20,000 nt of DNA. Source: Chrysomallon squamiferum (taxonomy: Eukaryota; Mollusca; Gastropoda; Neomphalida; Peltospiridae). Shown here piece after piece: positions 1 through 9,869 of this stretch. The position numbers were made by a program, and so were the translations under genes. The stretch is from assembly GCA_012295275.1 (NCBI GenBank), contig CM022672.1, forward strand, positions 6,078,943 to 6,098,942, in the 5' to 3' direction. Each line of letters begins with the position of its first letter. Position 1 is the first letter of the stretch. The notes under the pieces are model-generated. The model had not been told where the DNA came from and made no database searches. It was given only the letters and a program-made list of their open reading frames with translations.

Positions 1-508
1 TAAACGCGTGATAGGATTAGGTGTTATATTTTATCAGAGTTAATAACATCTTCGGTTCAGTAAATGAATATGTTACTCAGTCTTTGAATGATTACAATCA
101 CTGATCACTCTTAATATAAACGTATATCTTTAGACCTCATGTTGTAGCTTGTATTCAAAAGCAAAACTTATATGTTGTTTTAATACTAACATCTTCTGAT
201 ATACTTTAAAATGAAAGTATATATATATGTTATACCCCCAACTTGAGATTTGTGTTCCACAATAGAAACGTATATCCTTTGTTTTTGATATTGTTGTTAT
301 ATATCAGCTTTCTTATATACACATCTGAGATTCGCCAGTTCACTCGTTATATATCTGATGCCGCATGCTTCTGATACCATCATCCAAACCATAAAGCTTT
401 TGAAGTATACTTTTGTTGCTATGTAGAGTTGGTATACTTCCAAATTATTGTTTTATTTGTCTGTGTGACCATATGTTACTAGTAAAACAGCATGTTAATA
501 AAATAACA
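1..508. other. AT-rich non-coding DNA, nothing recognised
   Basis: This stretch is AT-rich with frequent stops in all frames. I see no splice-framed exon, RNA gene or repeat longer than short TA tracts. Confidence 0.7.
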
Positions 509-532
509 ATATATATATATATATATATATAT
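509..532. repeat. (AT)12 microsatellite
   Basis: An uninterrupted AT dinucleotide run that breaks into ACAC at its 3' side. Confidence 0.95.
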
Positions 533-607
533 ACACAAAACGACATATGTCGTTGTTTTACATTAAGTCATTTTTGATGTAGTTTAAAAATATGTAATAT
601 TATAAAA

Positions 608-610
<3 letters not shown>

Positions 611-640
<30 letters not shown>
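611..640. repeat. (AAT)10 microsatellite
   Basis: A perfect AAT trinucleotide run, one of at least five long AAT/ATT arrays in the window. Confidence 0.95.
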
Positions 641-646
<6 letters not shown>

Positions 647-742
647 TGTCAAAAACACCCCAACAATAAAACAAATTAAAAAAACAAAATATCAATACCT
701 AACAAATAAAGAATTAAATAAACAACGAAGGAAATAGGTAAA

Positions 743-837
743 TAGATAGACAGACAGACAGAGAGACAGACATATAGGCAGTCAGACAGACAGACATATA
801 AACAGACAGACAGACAGAGATAGATAGATAGTCAGAG

Positions 838-925
<88 letters not shown>
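743..925. repeat. compound GATA / CAGA tetranucleotide array
   Basis: Tracts of GATA and CAGA tetranucleotides alternate over about 180 bp. The purest parts are a CAGA block at about 836-868 and a GATA block at 877-925. Read on the minus strand it gives an apparent ORF of Ser/Leu/Ile/Tyr/Val/Cys repeats, which is a translation artefact of the tetranucleotides. Confidence 0.95.
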
Positions 926-1759
926 AGAGCAACAGACAAAAACACGCAAACAAAAATGAAAAAGTTAAAATAAAATATAATATAATATAATAACAATCAT
1001 AGAAGCAAACAAACAAATGAAAAAATAAATAACTTAGTTCATAGTTCTGAAACACACCATAGGAAATTTTTGGGATTGTATTCTTTTGTTGTTATTTTTC
1101 ATTATTTTATTATTTCATATATATATATATATAGTTCAAATAAATATTGCACACTTTTAAGTTTTATTTTATTTATTTAATACCGTCCATTCTTTAGTAT
1201 GAAATAATAAAATAAAAAAAAAAAAATATATATATATATATATCACTAAATTTATTCTTTAACGTAAACTGAAATAAGAGAGAGCTCCAGAAACATTTTA
1301 AACAATAAGTTGTTTTCTAATATTGTCTTATGTCTTATTATTGTATCAAAAATATTTTAATTTTGAAAATCAAGGAAATTAAATTGATACTGAAATTATC
1401 TGTATAAGGTATACACAGAGAATATATGAAACAAATTACAGAAAAATAAAATATCTTTAAAAGTAAAAGTGAAAGAAAAATCTGTTTTAGAGTCAGTGAT
1501 GTGTTAATAACAATATCTGTTTATTTTAAAATAGTTCCGTTTCCTTTCTTTCTTTATCTTAATTTATTTTGTATTTATTTATTTCATTTTTCTATTTTTT
1601 ATTTTTTTTCTAGTCTTTTTTTTTTTTTTTTCTCTCTCTCTTTTCAAAGTTATTTGTACAAAAATAACTGATAAATTAATCAAATTAAATAATAATCAAA
1701 ATACACTGTTCAACAGTCGTTGGCTTGTCCGTCATTTTTTAATTTTTTTTATTCCGCTT
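926..1759. other. AT-rich non-coding DNA with short simple repeats
   Basis: AT-rich sequence holding an AT tract at 1117-1132, an A-run merging into TA at 1214-1243, and a T16 run joined to a short TC tract at 1616-1641. No coding signal is visible. Confidence 0.75.
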
Positions 1760-2165
1760 CTGTTTTTAAAACTAAATTACGTGACGTGAGTAACGGCGCG
1801 ACGACGCTGGCTGTTTAACACGCAGTAAACACGCGGCAATGCATCAAACAGGATTAATGCGTCCCCATCTCGTTTTCCAAAACAAAATTCCACTTTGCGA
1901 TGACCAGATAGCCTTCAGCAAATTTCCGCAGCATCTTAATTTCCTATGGTTTACCATAATCTCGTTTTTTTCACGCCTCGCTGATCCTCCCGGAACGGTC
2001 CAAGACAGGCCTTGTAAAGCACTGTGACGTCACATCCGCGATGTGATAGCGTCTTTCACGCAAGACTTTCTAACAACCGCAGTGAGAAATGGTCGATCAC
2101 AAAAAGTGGTGTCCGTTTCATAGACTCGGCACTTAGCACTGCCCGCAGTCATCAAGTCTCGCTAT
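1760..2165. promoter_or_regulatory. CpG-bearing complex island, candidate cis-regulatory element
   Basis: Base composition changes sharply from poly-T flanks to balanced sequence with many CpGs. Visible words are a double ACGTG near 1779-1788, a GGATTA word (Otx/bicoid-like) near 1850, and a full CRE palindrome at 2025-2032. A 62-codon open frame at 1839-2027 matches nothing I know and has no splice or composition support. A regulatory function is inferred from composition and motif content only; this could equally be unique non-functional DNA or a 5' exon of a non-coding transcript. Confidence 0.4.
2023..2045. promoter_or_regulatory. CRE-containing double dyad
   Basis: TGTGACGTCACA (2023-2034) is a perfect 12-bp palindrome around the full CREB/ATF site TGACGTCA. 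It overlaps a second dyad, CACATC-CGC-GATGTG (2031-2045). The motif identity is established knowledge; occupancy is unknown. Confidence 0.5.
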
Positions 2166-2332
2166 GACTGGTTTCCTCTTCTTCTCCGTTTACCTTGTTA
2201 AAACGACAATGAAAATTCTCCAACAATCACTCAAGAAAATATTATCAAATTGCTCTCACTTTGTGCGATGGATTAATTGGCAGAATCATCGAAGAAGAGT
2301 CACAGTACAATTCTCTTGTTGTTGTTTTTTTT

Positions 2333-2359
2333 TTCTCTCTCTCTCTCTCTCTCTCTCTT
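2333..2359. repeat. (TC)n microsatellite
   Basis: A TC dinucleotide run following a T-run and passing into TTTC tetranucleotides. Confidence 0.95.
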
Positions 2360-2439
2360 CTTTCTTTCTTCACACGCTGTTGAAGAGGTTTGTAAAAAGA
2401 AAGCGAAACAATAGAAATTTACTGGAACAGGACATTTTG

Positions 2440-2467
2440 AAAAAAAAAAAAAAAAAAAAAAAAAAAA
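2440..2467. repeat. poly-A tract (A28)
   Basis: Twenty-eight uninterrupted A residues running into AAAG repeats. No retroposed gene body is recognisable upstream, so I do not call it a retrotransposon tail. Confidence 0.95.
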
Positions 2468-2508
2468 GAAAAGAAAGAAAGCAAAACAACTGAACGATAC
2501 TCCAACAG

Positions 2509-3010
2509 AGTCGTTGTGAGAGCACAACAAAGTCTGTACGAGCGAATCGCTTCAGAGAATTTAATGTTACGGACTTTGTACAGGCCCGATGGTCCGTGAG
2601 AGATCGTAAACTCTAAAAACAAACTTAACAGATTTAAAAGTTTCAATAATATTAGTTTTAAAAAAAAAACAATTAAAAAAATCACCGAGCGAAGGTTCAG
2701 GAAATCTTGTTTTGCTCGAGGTGTTTTGGCCATGTGCGAAAATAGTACCCCCTCGAACACTTGACTCAAACAATCAGTTTTATTATGTGTTAAGACCATT
2801 CCAAAGTCATTGCTGAGAAGCGTAAAGAGAGTGTGAAATGGCCGCCAGTTGTTTTTTGAACAACAGATAATCGTGTTAGCGCCACCTGGTGTTGCAGTTG
2901 AACTCTTAATATAAACAGTTAGCAACAAGTATTCATTGTGAGAGACATATGTAATTACACGTCTTGTTGCATGAGTAAAATATATTATAATGACATGAAA
3001 TTTTAATCAG
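2509..3010. other. unrecognised moderately complex DNA
   Basis: About 500 bp of mixed composition. Open frames on the minus strand (for example 2419-2928) are broken into by a homopolymer and match no family I recognise. A 5-bp dyad CGGAC...GTCCG near 2571-2597 is within chance expectation. Confidence 0.5.
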
Positions 3011-3048
3011 TCTCAGCTCTAATGAAGCGCATATAAGTATGACATAAT
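3011..3048 (+). repeat. diverged dispersed repeat, copy A
   Basis: This 38-bp segment aligns without gaps to 3488-3525 with 31 of 38 identical bases. Both copies begin TCTCAGCT, share AAGCG and ATATAAG, and end GACATAAT. They probably descend from one repeated element, too short to assign to a family. Confidence 0.6.
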
Positions 3049-3107
3049 GTGTAAAATATTTAGCAATCTATTCCAGTGGTTCCCTGTTGTAGTTTCGAAA
3101 CAAAATT

Positions 3108-3132
3108 AAAAAAAAAAAAAAAAAAAAAAAAA
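3108..3132. repeat. poly-A tract (about A25)
   Basis: A homopolymer A run followed by AGAAATAATTT. It lies about 60 bp downstream of repeat copy A, so it might be a degraded element tail, but no element body can be named. Confidence 0.9.
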
Positions 3133-3242
3133 GAAATAATTTATTACAATTATTATAACATTTGTAACCAAATGATACATACGCAGATGAGGTCTTGGTA
3201 TATATGAATTGTAAATTACATGTGTTATACACATTTTTTTAA

Positions 3243-3245
3243 TAT

Positions 3246-3275
<30 letters not shown>
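3243..3275. repeat. (TTTA)8 microsatellite
   Basis: A near-perfect TTTA/TATT tetranucleotide run. Confidence 0.95.
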
Positions 3276-3276
<1 letters not shown>

Positions 3277-3487
3277 CTGCATATTCAGTTATAAATGATA
3301 CGTCTTTAAACTTAGCTGTTTGTTAATTAATTGTGCTTGTTACGTGGAGGGATCTCGAAGTCCGTGAAAGAATTAATTTAAACAAATGAGGACTCTGTTT
3401 ATCTGGTCCCGTCTCTCTACCCGATGTAACGAAACGACCACAGATTTTCCACAGTAATAATAAAAACACTAAATCTCGATCAGATCA

Positions 3488-3525
3488 TCTCAGCTACAGT
3501 AAAGCGGATATAAGCACGACATAAT
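3488..3525 (+). repeat. diverged dispersed repeat, copy B
   Basis: Partner of 3011-3048 (31/38 identity, ungapped). Here the shared terminal GACATAAT runs straight into an (AAT)n microsatellite at 3521-3541, suggesting the microsatellite expanded from the end of the repeat. Confidence 0.6.
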
Positions 3526-3571
3526 AATAATAATAATAATAAAATACACCGTAATAATTATATACTGAATT

Positions 3572-3609
3572 AAGTCCTTTTAATCAGCAGACACAGATTA
3601 GAAGGACTT
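3572..3609. repeat. hairpin upstream of the minisatellite
   Basis: The arms AAGTCCTTTTAATC (3572-3585) and GATTAGAAGGACTT (3596-3609) are inverted repeats of 14 bp with one mismatch (a G-T pair if transcribed), around a 10-nt loop. It sits 27 bp before the first unit of the 44-bp array. A stem this long is unlikely by chance in so short a flank. Confidence 0.75.
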
Positions 3610-3636
3610 TCTCAACATTTACAGTGCTTTCTATAG

Positions 3637-4650
3637 AATATAATACGCACATACTGTACGTTAACAGTGAAGTCTGTAGAGTAATAATACGTACATACTG
3701 TATGTACATTAACAGTGACGCCTACAGAGTAATAATACGCACATACTGTACATTAACAGTGACGCCTACAGAGTAATAATACGTACATACTGTACGTTAA
3801 CAGTGACGCCTACAGAGTGATAATACGCACATACTGTACATTAACAGTGACGCCTACAGAGTGATAATACGTACATACTGTACGTTAACAGTGACGCCTA
3901 CAGAGCAATAATACGCACAAACTGTACATTAACAGTGCCGCCTACAGAGTAATAATGCGTACATACTGTACGTTAACAGTGCCGCCTTCAGAGTAATAAT
4001 ACGTACATACTGTACATTAACAGTGCCGCCTACAGAGCAATAATACGCACAAACTGTACATTAACAGTGCCGCCTACAGAGTAATAATACGTACATACTG
4101 TACGTTAACAGTGACGCCTACAGAGTAATAATACGTACACTCTGTACATTAACAGTGCCGCCTACAGAGCAATAATACGCACAAACTGTACATTAACAGT
4201 GACGCCTACAGAGTAATAATACGTACATACTGTACGTTAACAGTGACGCCTACAGAGTGATAATACGCACATACTGTACGTTAACAGTGACGCCTACAGA
4301 GTGATAATACGTACACTCTGTACAAACTGTACGTTAACAGTGACGCCTACAGAGTGATAATACGTACAAACTGTACGTTAACAGTGCCGCCTACAGTAAT
4401 AATACGATAATACGTACAAACTGTACGTTAACAGTGACGCCTACAGAGTGATAATACGTACAAACTGTACGTTAACAGTGACGCCTACAGAGTGATAATA
4501 CGCACATACTGTACGTTAACAGTGACGCCTACAGAGTAATAATACGTACAAACTGTACGTTAACAGTGACGCCTACAGAGTGATAATACGCACATACTGT
4601 ACGTTAACAGTGACGCCTACAGAGTGATAATACGCACATACTGTACGTTA
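3637..4650. repeat. 44-bp-period minisatellite, about 23 copies
   Basis: Direct reading shows a 44-bp unit, built as AATAATACG, then GTACATACTGTAC, then GTTAACAGTGACGCC, then TACAGAGT, repeated about 23 times over about 1 kb. Exact 44-bp spacing is seen, for example, between units starting at 3731 and 3775. Each unit has an internal dyad CGTACA-TAC-TGTACG, perfect or with one changed arm base. Units fall into variant types (CGTAC/CGCAC, ATAC/AAAC, GTGACG/GTGCCG, GAGTAA/GAGTGA/GAGCAA). A few units carry small indels near 3691, 4316 and 4396. Both sides are bracketed by hairpins. It could be a local minisatellite or the tandem core of a non-autonomous transposable element. No ORF lies inside. 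Confidence 0.95.
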
Positions 4651-4653
4651 ATA

Positions 4654-4689
4654 TATGTTATATTACAATAGCATTAAAAATATAACATA
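4654..4689. repeat. hairpin downstream of the minisatellite
   Basis: TATGTTATATT (4654-4664) and AATATAACATA (4679-4689) are perfect 11-bp inverted arms around a 14-nt loop, starting 4 bp after the last array unit. The arms are AT-rich, so chance is less excluded than for the upstream hairpin, but the position is striking. Confidence 0.65.
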
Positions 4690-5559
4690 GTAATTTAACA
4701 CTATTAACAGCCACAGCTGTAGATGTATTGTGTTTGCATTAACGTAGTTATAATATAAGCCACAGTGTCGACTTACGCTATTCATATCATTATAGATTTT
4801 GCCAGTCACAGCGTTATAATAGTTTTAAGACGTCAAGTAAGCTTATTATCATAAATATTTGTTGTTTATTTTAGTCATCTGTGCTTAAACCATTTTTTTT
4901 TTTTTTTTTTTAGCTGTTTCTAAACAGCATGCTGGTCTAAGTAAATATTTTTTGTAAAAACAAATATGTCAGACTCATTGCAAATTTAGAACATTTATTC
5001 ACACATCTAACAACAGAAAACCACAGTTATATTTTCCTGCGACTTGTTTTTCTTATTATGATCTTAAATTTTTGATTTTTCTTTTTTTTTTTTTTTCTTT
5101 TTTGGTTTAAAGTAGAAAAAATATTTCCTCATTAAAACTCATCATTTATAAATTAACAACCATAAATTCTGTGCGTTTTTGTATATTTATCATATTATAA
5201 ATAATATAAAAATTATACGTGTAATAACGGCAGTATGATGAAGTTGCATGATAAAATTAGTCATTAAAAACAAAACAAAAAAACATTCACTTTTTATCTA
5301 ATTTCAAACTGTAAAATAACACTTTCAGAAGAAGTAAAAAAAAAAAATATCATATAATAAAAAAAAAAAAATTAAAAGCTGTGTCTTTTCGTGGTTCTGC
5401 AACAACGACTGCAACTTTTTTTTCTTTTTTTTTTCAGTTCTCTCGCTGTTTGAAGAAAACTTTGATTTCCTGATTGTTGAAAATCCCCCAAGAATTATGT
5501 TATTTTTTTAAGCATCTGACTCATACGACATCGCTTCTAGCAAAACTGTCCATTTAGCA
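4690..5559. other. AT-rich non-coding DNA
   Basis: AT-rich, with homopolymers including a T19 run at 4893-4911. No coding exon or RNA gene is visible. A TGG TTC ... AAC stretch near 5392 superficially recalls a homeodomain helix 3 but is not in a homeodomain-like frame. Confidence 0.7.
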
Positions 5560-5935
5560 GGCGATCTAAACATTATGGATTGCCAGTTAAAACGTAAACG
5601 AGTCCAAACTTTCCGCATCATTTCGTTTCAATTTCCGGAAAGCCGCAGTTTCGGTGCTGGTGTATTTGGAAGCGTTTCCTCCGACCATTCACCGCTTAAC
5701 GCAGACACATTGCTTTAAAGGGTCTTAAGATTTTTCAAGATTCAGTTTCCGGACTCCGTAATTAATCCATATACAGAAGGTTAGCCCCGCAATTAGTCTG
5801 ACAAAAGAGATGTAATTCGCTGGGTGATAGTGTGAGGTCATTGCAATGGCCGCGAACTCTTCGCGCATAGCTGCCATCGTGGCAGCCCCAGGCGAGTTGT
5901 TGAGGAGGCAAGGTTCTCTATTGTTATGAAATATT
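5560..5935. promoter_or_regulatory. complex island, candidate enhancer
   Basis: A clear break from the AT-rich flanks into balanced, CpG-containing unique sequence. It contains TTTCCGGAAA (5632-5641, head-to-head ETS-like), TAATTAATCC (5759-5768) and CAATTAG (5790-5796), both homeodomain-type words, and the dyad cluster at 5839-5886. All frames are interrupted and no exon is recognisable. It lies about 7 kb upstream of the eh1 exon. Its enhancer role is inference; evolutionary conservation would be the deciding evidence. Confidence 0.4.
5839..5886. promoter_or_regulatory. cluster of three consecutive dyads
   Basis: Within 48 bp come CATTGCAATG (5839-5848, containing the C/EBP-like ATTGCAAT), CGCGAA-CTC-TTCGCG (5851-5865) and GCTGCCA-TCG-TGGCAGC (5870-5886). 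All three are perfect, and the last two both have 3-bp spacers. They could be dimeric transcription-factor sites. No miRNA-type long stem forms across the whole cluster. Confidence 0.5.
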
Positions 5936-6829
5936 TTACTTCGCTTAAGATTCTAATTTTCGGGAGATTTTGTCTTTCAGTGATGCCCTAAAAGTTGTTT
6001 TGATGTTTAGGAACTAGATTCTTTCGTTTTCTGTTATATAAGCTTTCATCATTGTCATCATCGTTATAATCATCATTATCATTACAGTCATTATTACCTA
6101 TTCTTCTATGTATATTTATTACAGTTGCAATTAATTGATTATATCATCATCATCATAATCGTTACTACTGCTACAACTACTGCCACTAATGCTGTTACTA
6201 ATACTAATACTAATTCTGATATTACTGCCTGCCATCATCATCACCAACATGATAAACATTGTTGTAGTTGTTGTTTTTGTTCTTGTTGTTGAGTAAATTC
6301 AACCAGAATAGCGCAAATAAAATATTTAAAGATATTAATTTCAGTTAAAAAAAGCTAACTAAAAAAAAAAAAAAAGCAACTTTTGTTTCTCTCTTTAAGT
6401 TCCACATTCACTGGAACAATTTACCGTTACGTTTCAGGATTAAAGTTACACAATAAAACAAAACGCACCTACGTTTATAAGTGCTCACGTTCCTGTAAGG
6501 GTCCTATAACCTAGCTGATTGAAATCATTAAATATTCATCAACCAAGAGAAAAACCATCGTTCATCAAGCGAAGACGTTTCCAAATATACATTTCAATAA
6601 GCAGCGACAAAAAAAAAGCATCAATGCTATAAAAAAAAGGGTTTAAAATCAAACAATAAACAGAAAAAAAAAAAAAAAAAACAGAAACAACAAAACAAAC
6701 AAACAAAAACACCTGTAAAAAAAAAAAAAAAAAAAAAAATTAAAAAAAACCAATGTCGTTTTGACACGGCGCTGCTCCTAAGAGAATGCAACAGAGAAAG
6801 CTGAAATAAAAGGCCTTAAAAAATTCATA
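5936..6829. other. AT-rich DNA with imperfect ATC/ATT trinucleotides and poly-A
   Basis: Holds imperfect ATC/ATT trinucleotide sequence around 6045-6290 and several A-runs between 6360 and 6740. No gene is seen. Confidence 0.75.
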
Positions 6830-7480
6830 ACATTTAATCGCTTGGGTATTTTGGGTAATGCTTTGTAGTTAGTATACACTTAATATTTAATTGTCCGCCA
6901 CGCCAGTCTACGCGCTCGAAACAAACGTTTCTGCCACCTCGGGTCCAACCGGTGATTTGCGCCAATATTCGTGTCTGTCGAGGCGAGCCTTGACAGCATT
7001 TTAAGGCGATCTAAATTTTCGCAGTGATAACCCGTTTCAATAGCGCCGATATCCTGCAATGATTACAAGAGAACAAAAACCCTCATAGAAAGATGTAGTC
7101 GAGAATTTAATATTTCATATGTTCAATACGGCATGGCTTCGATTTATTACGCGTCACAATGGCGAGTAAGTGATGTGTATAAAACCTGCGTCACCCAAGA
7201 GTGATCCACCCGTGTGAGACAATGGATCCACTTTTAAACACTTTTAAAGATTTAGAATATAATAACGTTTTGCTGATTGCTCGGTGCAAAGCGCATATTG
7301 TCCGCATTTTCCGCTAGATTAAACATCTTCCTTTCAGTCCCCAGAACAAATCACCGTAAAGAGTCGACTTTGAATATTTTATGATCTTCTTTCTATCGCG
7401 CCAGCATGCGTTAAAAGCTGACTTCATTTCTCGATGCATGTACCATTGTTGTCTTTCTTCGGTGATAGCTGTTTGGACAA
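6830..7480. promoter_or_regulatory. complex island, candidate cis-regulatory element
   Basis: About 650 bp of balanced, CpG-bearing unique sequence with no usable open frame. Words seen include an AACCGGTG Grainyhead-like site near 6948, TTTATTAC (7143-7150, posterior-Hox/Cdx-like), two ACAATGG Sox-like sites, and TATAAAA at 7178-7184 between two direct GCGTCAC copies (7151-7157, 7188-7194). The TATA-like word raises the possibility of a promoter, but no exon follows it that I can recognise. Function is inferred only. Confidence 0.4.
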
Positions 7481-7888
7481 TATTTGGATAAAATGTGTGA
7501 AAAATGAATCAGTTAATGCCAGTAATTATGACATTAACTTCTTATGAATGTCACAGACGATGTAAAAAGAAAGACATTCTGTGAAAGAAGCGCAAGAAAA
7601 AAAAAACGTGTTTGCTTTTTGAAGCGAAAATCCCAAAGCTCGTAGCATTTTTCGGAATGAATAACAAATATAAATTTGATGTGTTGGTTTTGTGATGGTC
7701 AGATCATGTATATGTCATTTATTTTGTTGATAAAATATTAATATTTTTTTTATTATTATTTTTATTTTTATTTATTTTTTTATCACATTATGTGTTATTA
7801 TATTCGCTTAAAGTTGTTTTTATTCTTCTTCTTTATTTTTAACTCTTCTGTTATTATTTTAAAATGTTTTTATTTATTGATTTATTTA
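7481..7888. other. non-coding DNA grading into T-rich sequence
   Basis: The composition falls from mixed to T-rich imperfect TTTA/TTA. Nothing functional is recognised. Confidence 0.65.
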
Positions 7889-8087
<199 letters not shown>

Positions 8088-8560
8088 TTATCTCTTCTAT
8101 TTCAGAACACAACTCTGTGTTTTAGAGTCTTGGTCTGATCTCAGGATCGACTCACCAAAGCCTGTTAGACAGGTTATTTCCCGTTCTAACCGATATGTCA
8201 CGACATCAGAAGCCGTGTTATGTGTTTTCCCACCTAACCAAGAACTGAATGTCAACAGTCTGTTACAGATAATCAATAAATTACCAACTGAAGTGATTTC
8301 CTCTTTTGTATATTAGAAGATTTTTAAAATATTACAATTGACCTGAAAAAAAAGACATAATTCATTTAACTCACAATTTCAAAAAAAAAAAAAAAAAAAA
8401 CGTTCAGATGAAAAAACAATTGTATCTACAATATTAGTGCTGTCATTTTTTCCACATCTCAAAAACTGTCATTCAGATAATTATTACTGTGTCTTTAGAG
8501 ATACAAGTCCAGTTAAAGAAGTGTAGATTAGATCTGTTAACAGTTAATTTGTTCAGGCGC
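8088..8560. other. mixed AT-rich non-coding DNA
   Basis: Contains a poly-A run at about 8382-8400 and otherwise unique AT-rich sequence with stops in all frames. No feature is recognised. Confidence 0.7.
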
Positions 8561-8564
8561 AGTG

Positions 8565-8945
8565 AACGTTTATTTATTTAGTTATTTGTTTGTTGGTATG
8601 TGTATTTATTAGTTTGTTTGTTTATTTATTTATTTATTCATTAATTAATTATTATTGTTGTTGTTGTTGTTGTCGTTATTTTCTCATTCTTATTATGGAA
8701 GATTGTCCATATCCCAGTCTGTTTATCTTGTGTACTTTTTATTTATTTAATTATTTATTTATTTATATATTTATTTATTTATATATTTATTTGTTTATTT
8801 ATTTATTTGTTTGTTTGTTTGTTTGTTTGTTTGTTTGTTTATTTATTTGTTTATTTATTTATTTGTTTATTTATTTATTTGTTTGTTTGTTTGTTTGTTT
8901 ATATATTTATTTATTTACATATTTATATATTTATTTACTTATTCG
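8565..8945. repeat. compound TTTA/TTTG tetranucleotide array
   Basis: About 380 bp dominated by TTTA and TTTG tetranucleotides, with a short TTG run near 8655-8672 and a unique 60-bp stretch near 8680-8740. The Phe/Leu/Ile/Tyr/Cys-repeat ORFs across it are simple-sequence translation. Confidence 0.95.
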
Positions 8946-9660
8946 TTCCATCTCTCTGTAATCAGACAGATTTTCATCAACAATAATAACATCGGCAGAT
9001 TATGATGTGCTTTGGCTCGCTGGATCATTTGAAATACGAGATGTTGGGTTTTTAGCTGATAATCTTTTTCTGGATATTTTATTTTTTATTTTTTTTTATG
9101 GTGTATCACTGGAAGTAAAAACGAACAATAAAACTTTCCAGTGTGTTATAAATAAACATAAAATAACACTAAGATTATTGTAAAAGAACAAAATATGGAG
9201 AATACCATTTTTATTTTAGAACAGTTTTTATTATATCAGTGGTGATTTTTGTAACCTTTTCCTTCAAATCACTGTTCGTTCCTGAAAACTGTTATCAAAA
9301 TTAAGAGCCTTATTTTATAAAGATTATTATTTAATCACCTATTTCCAAGAAATAGGTTTTTCATCCAGTCTTCCATCTGATTAAAGAATACATCATCTTA
9401 TATATATATACTAGTAAAAGATAAACAGTTTTACTCATTGGGATTTCATATAAAAGATGTTTAATAATTTTGTCTTGCAAATACGTAGTTTTTATCTTCA
9501 AAGATGTTTGTTAAATTGTACGATACCTAACTTGCTCTCCAATGTGACAAATAGATATACGAAGTTTAAAAATATTTTCCACTGTATACCTTTATACTCG
9601 ATATCGACACCAGAATTTTTACTATATATTTATACGTATGTATGTATTATTAAAAGCTAA
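8946..9660. other. AT-rich non-coding DNA
   Basis: Unique but AT-rich. A 67-codon open frame at 9457-9660 has no recognisable domain and no coding-like composition. Confidence 0.65.
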
Positions 9661-9664
9661 TATT

Positions 9665-9800
9665 GCACGTACACATACACATACACACTCAAATACACAA
9701 GTACATAATTGCATAATGCATACTCAGACACACACACACACAACGAAAAAACATCCATACATCGATCCATACATACTAGCATTTATACATTCATGCATAC
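9665..9800. repeat. imperfect (CA/CATA)n simple repeat
   Basis: Interrupted ACACAT, CACA and ATACAT words over about 135 bp. Confidence 0.8.
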
Positions 9801-9869
9801 ATAAAGGTAAATATATAGACACTTACATACTTATGTTTATAAACCAGCAAATGAGAGGACAGAAGCTTG

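Noticed and set aside
714-1055. 113-codon minus-strand ORF
   Set aside because: It is a six-frame reading of GATA/CAGA tetranucleotides; repeated SVCL/SIYL blocks mirror the repeat.
1839-2027. 62-codon plus-strand ORF in the CpG-bearing island
   Set aside because: No domain, no splice signal and no coding-like pattern; length is within chance for balanced sequence.
2164-2928. Overlapping ORFs on both strands
   Set aside because: All run through poly-A or TC tracts and produce poly-Lys, poly-Phe or Ser-Leu repeats.
5385-5420. TGG TTC ... AAC resembling the homeodomain WFQNR helix
   Set aside because: Surrounding codons in that frame do not match a homeodomain and lead into poly-T.
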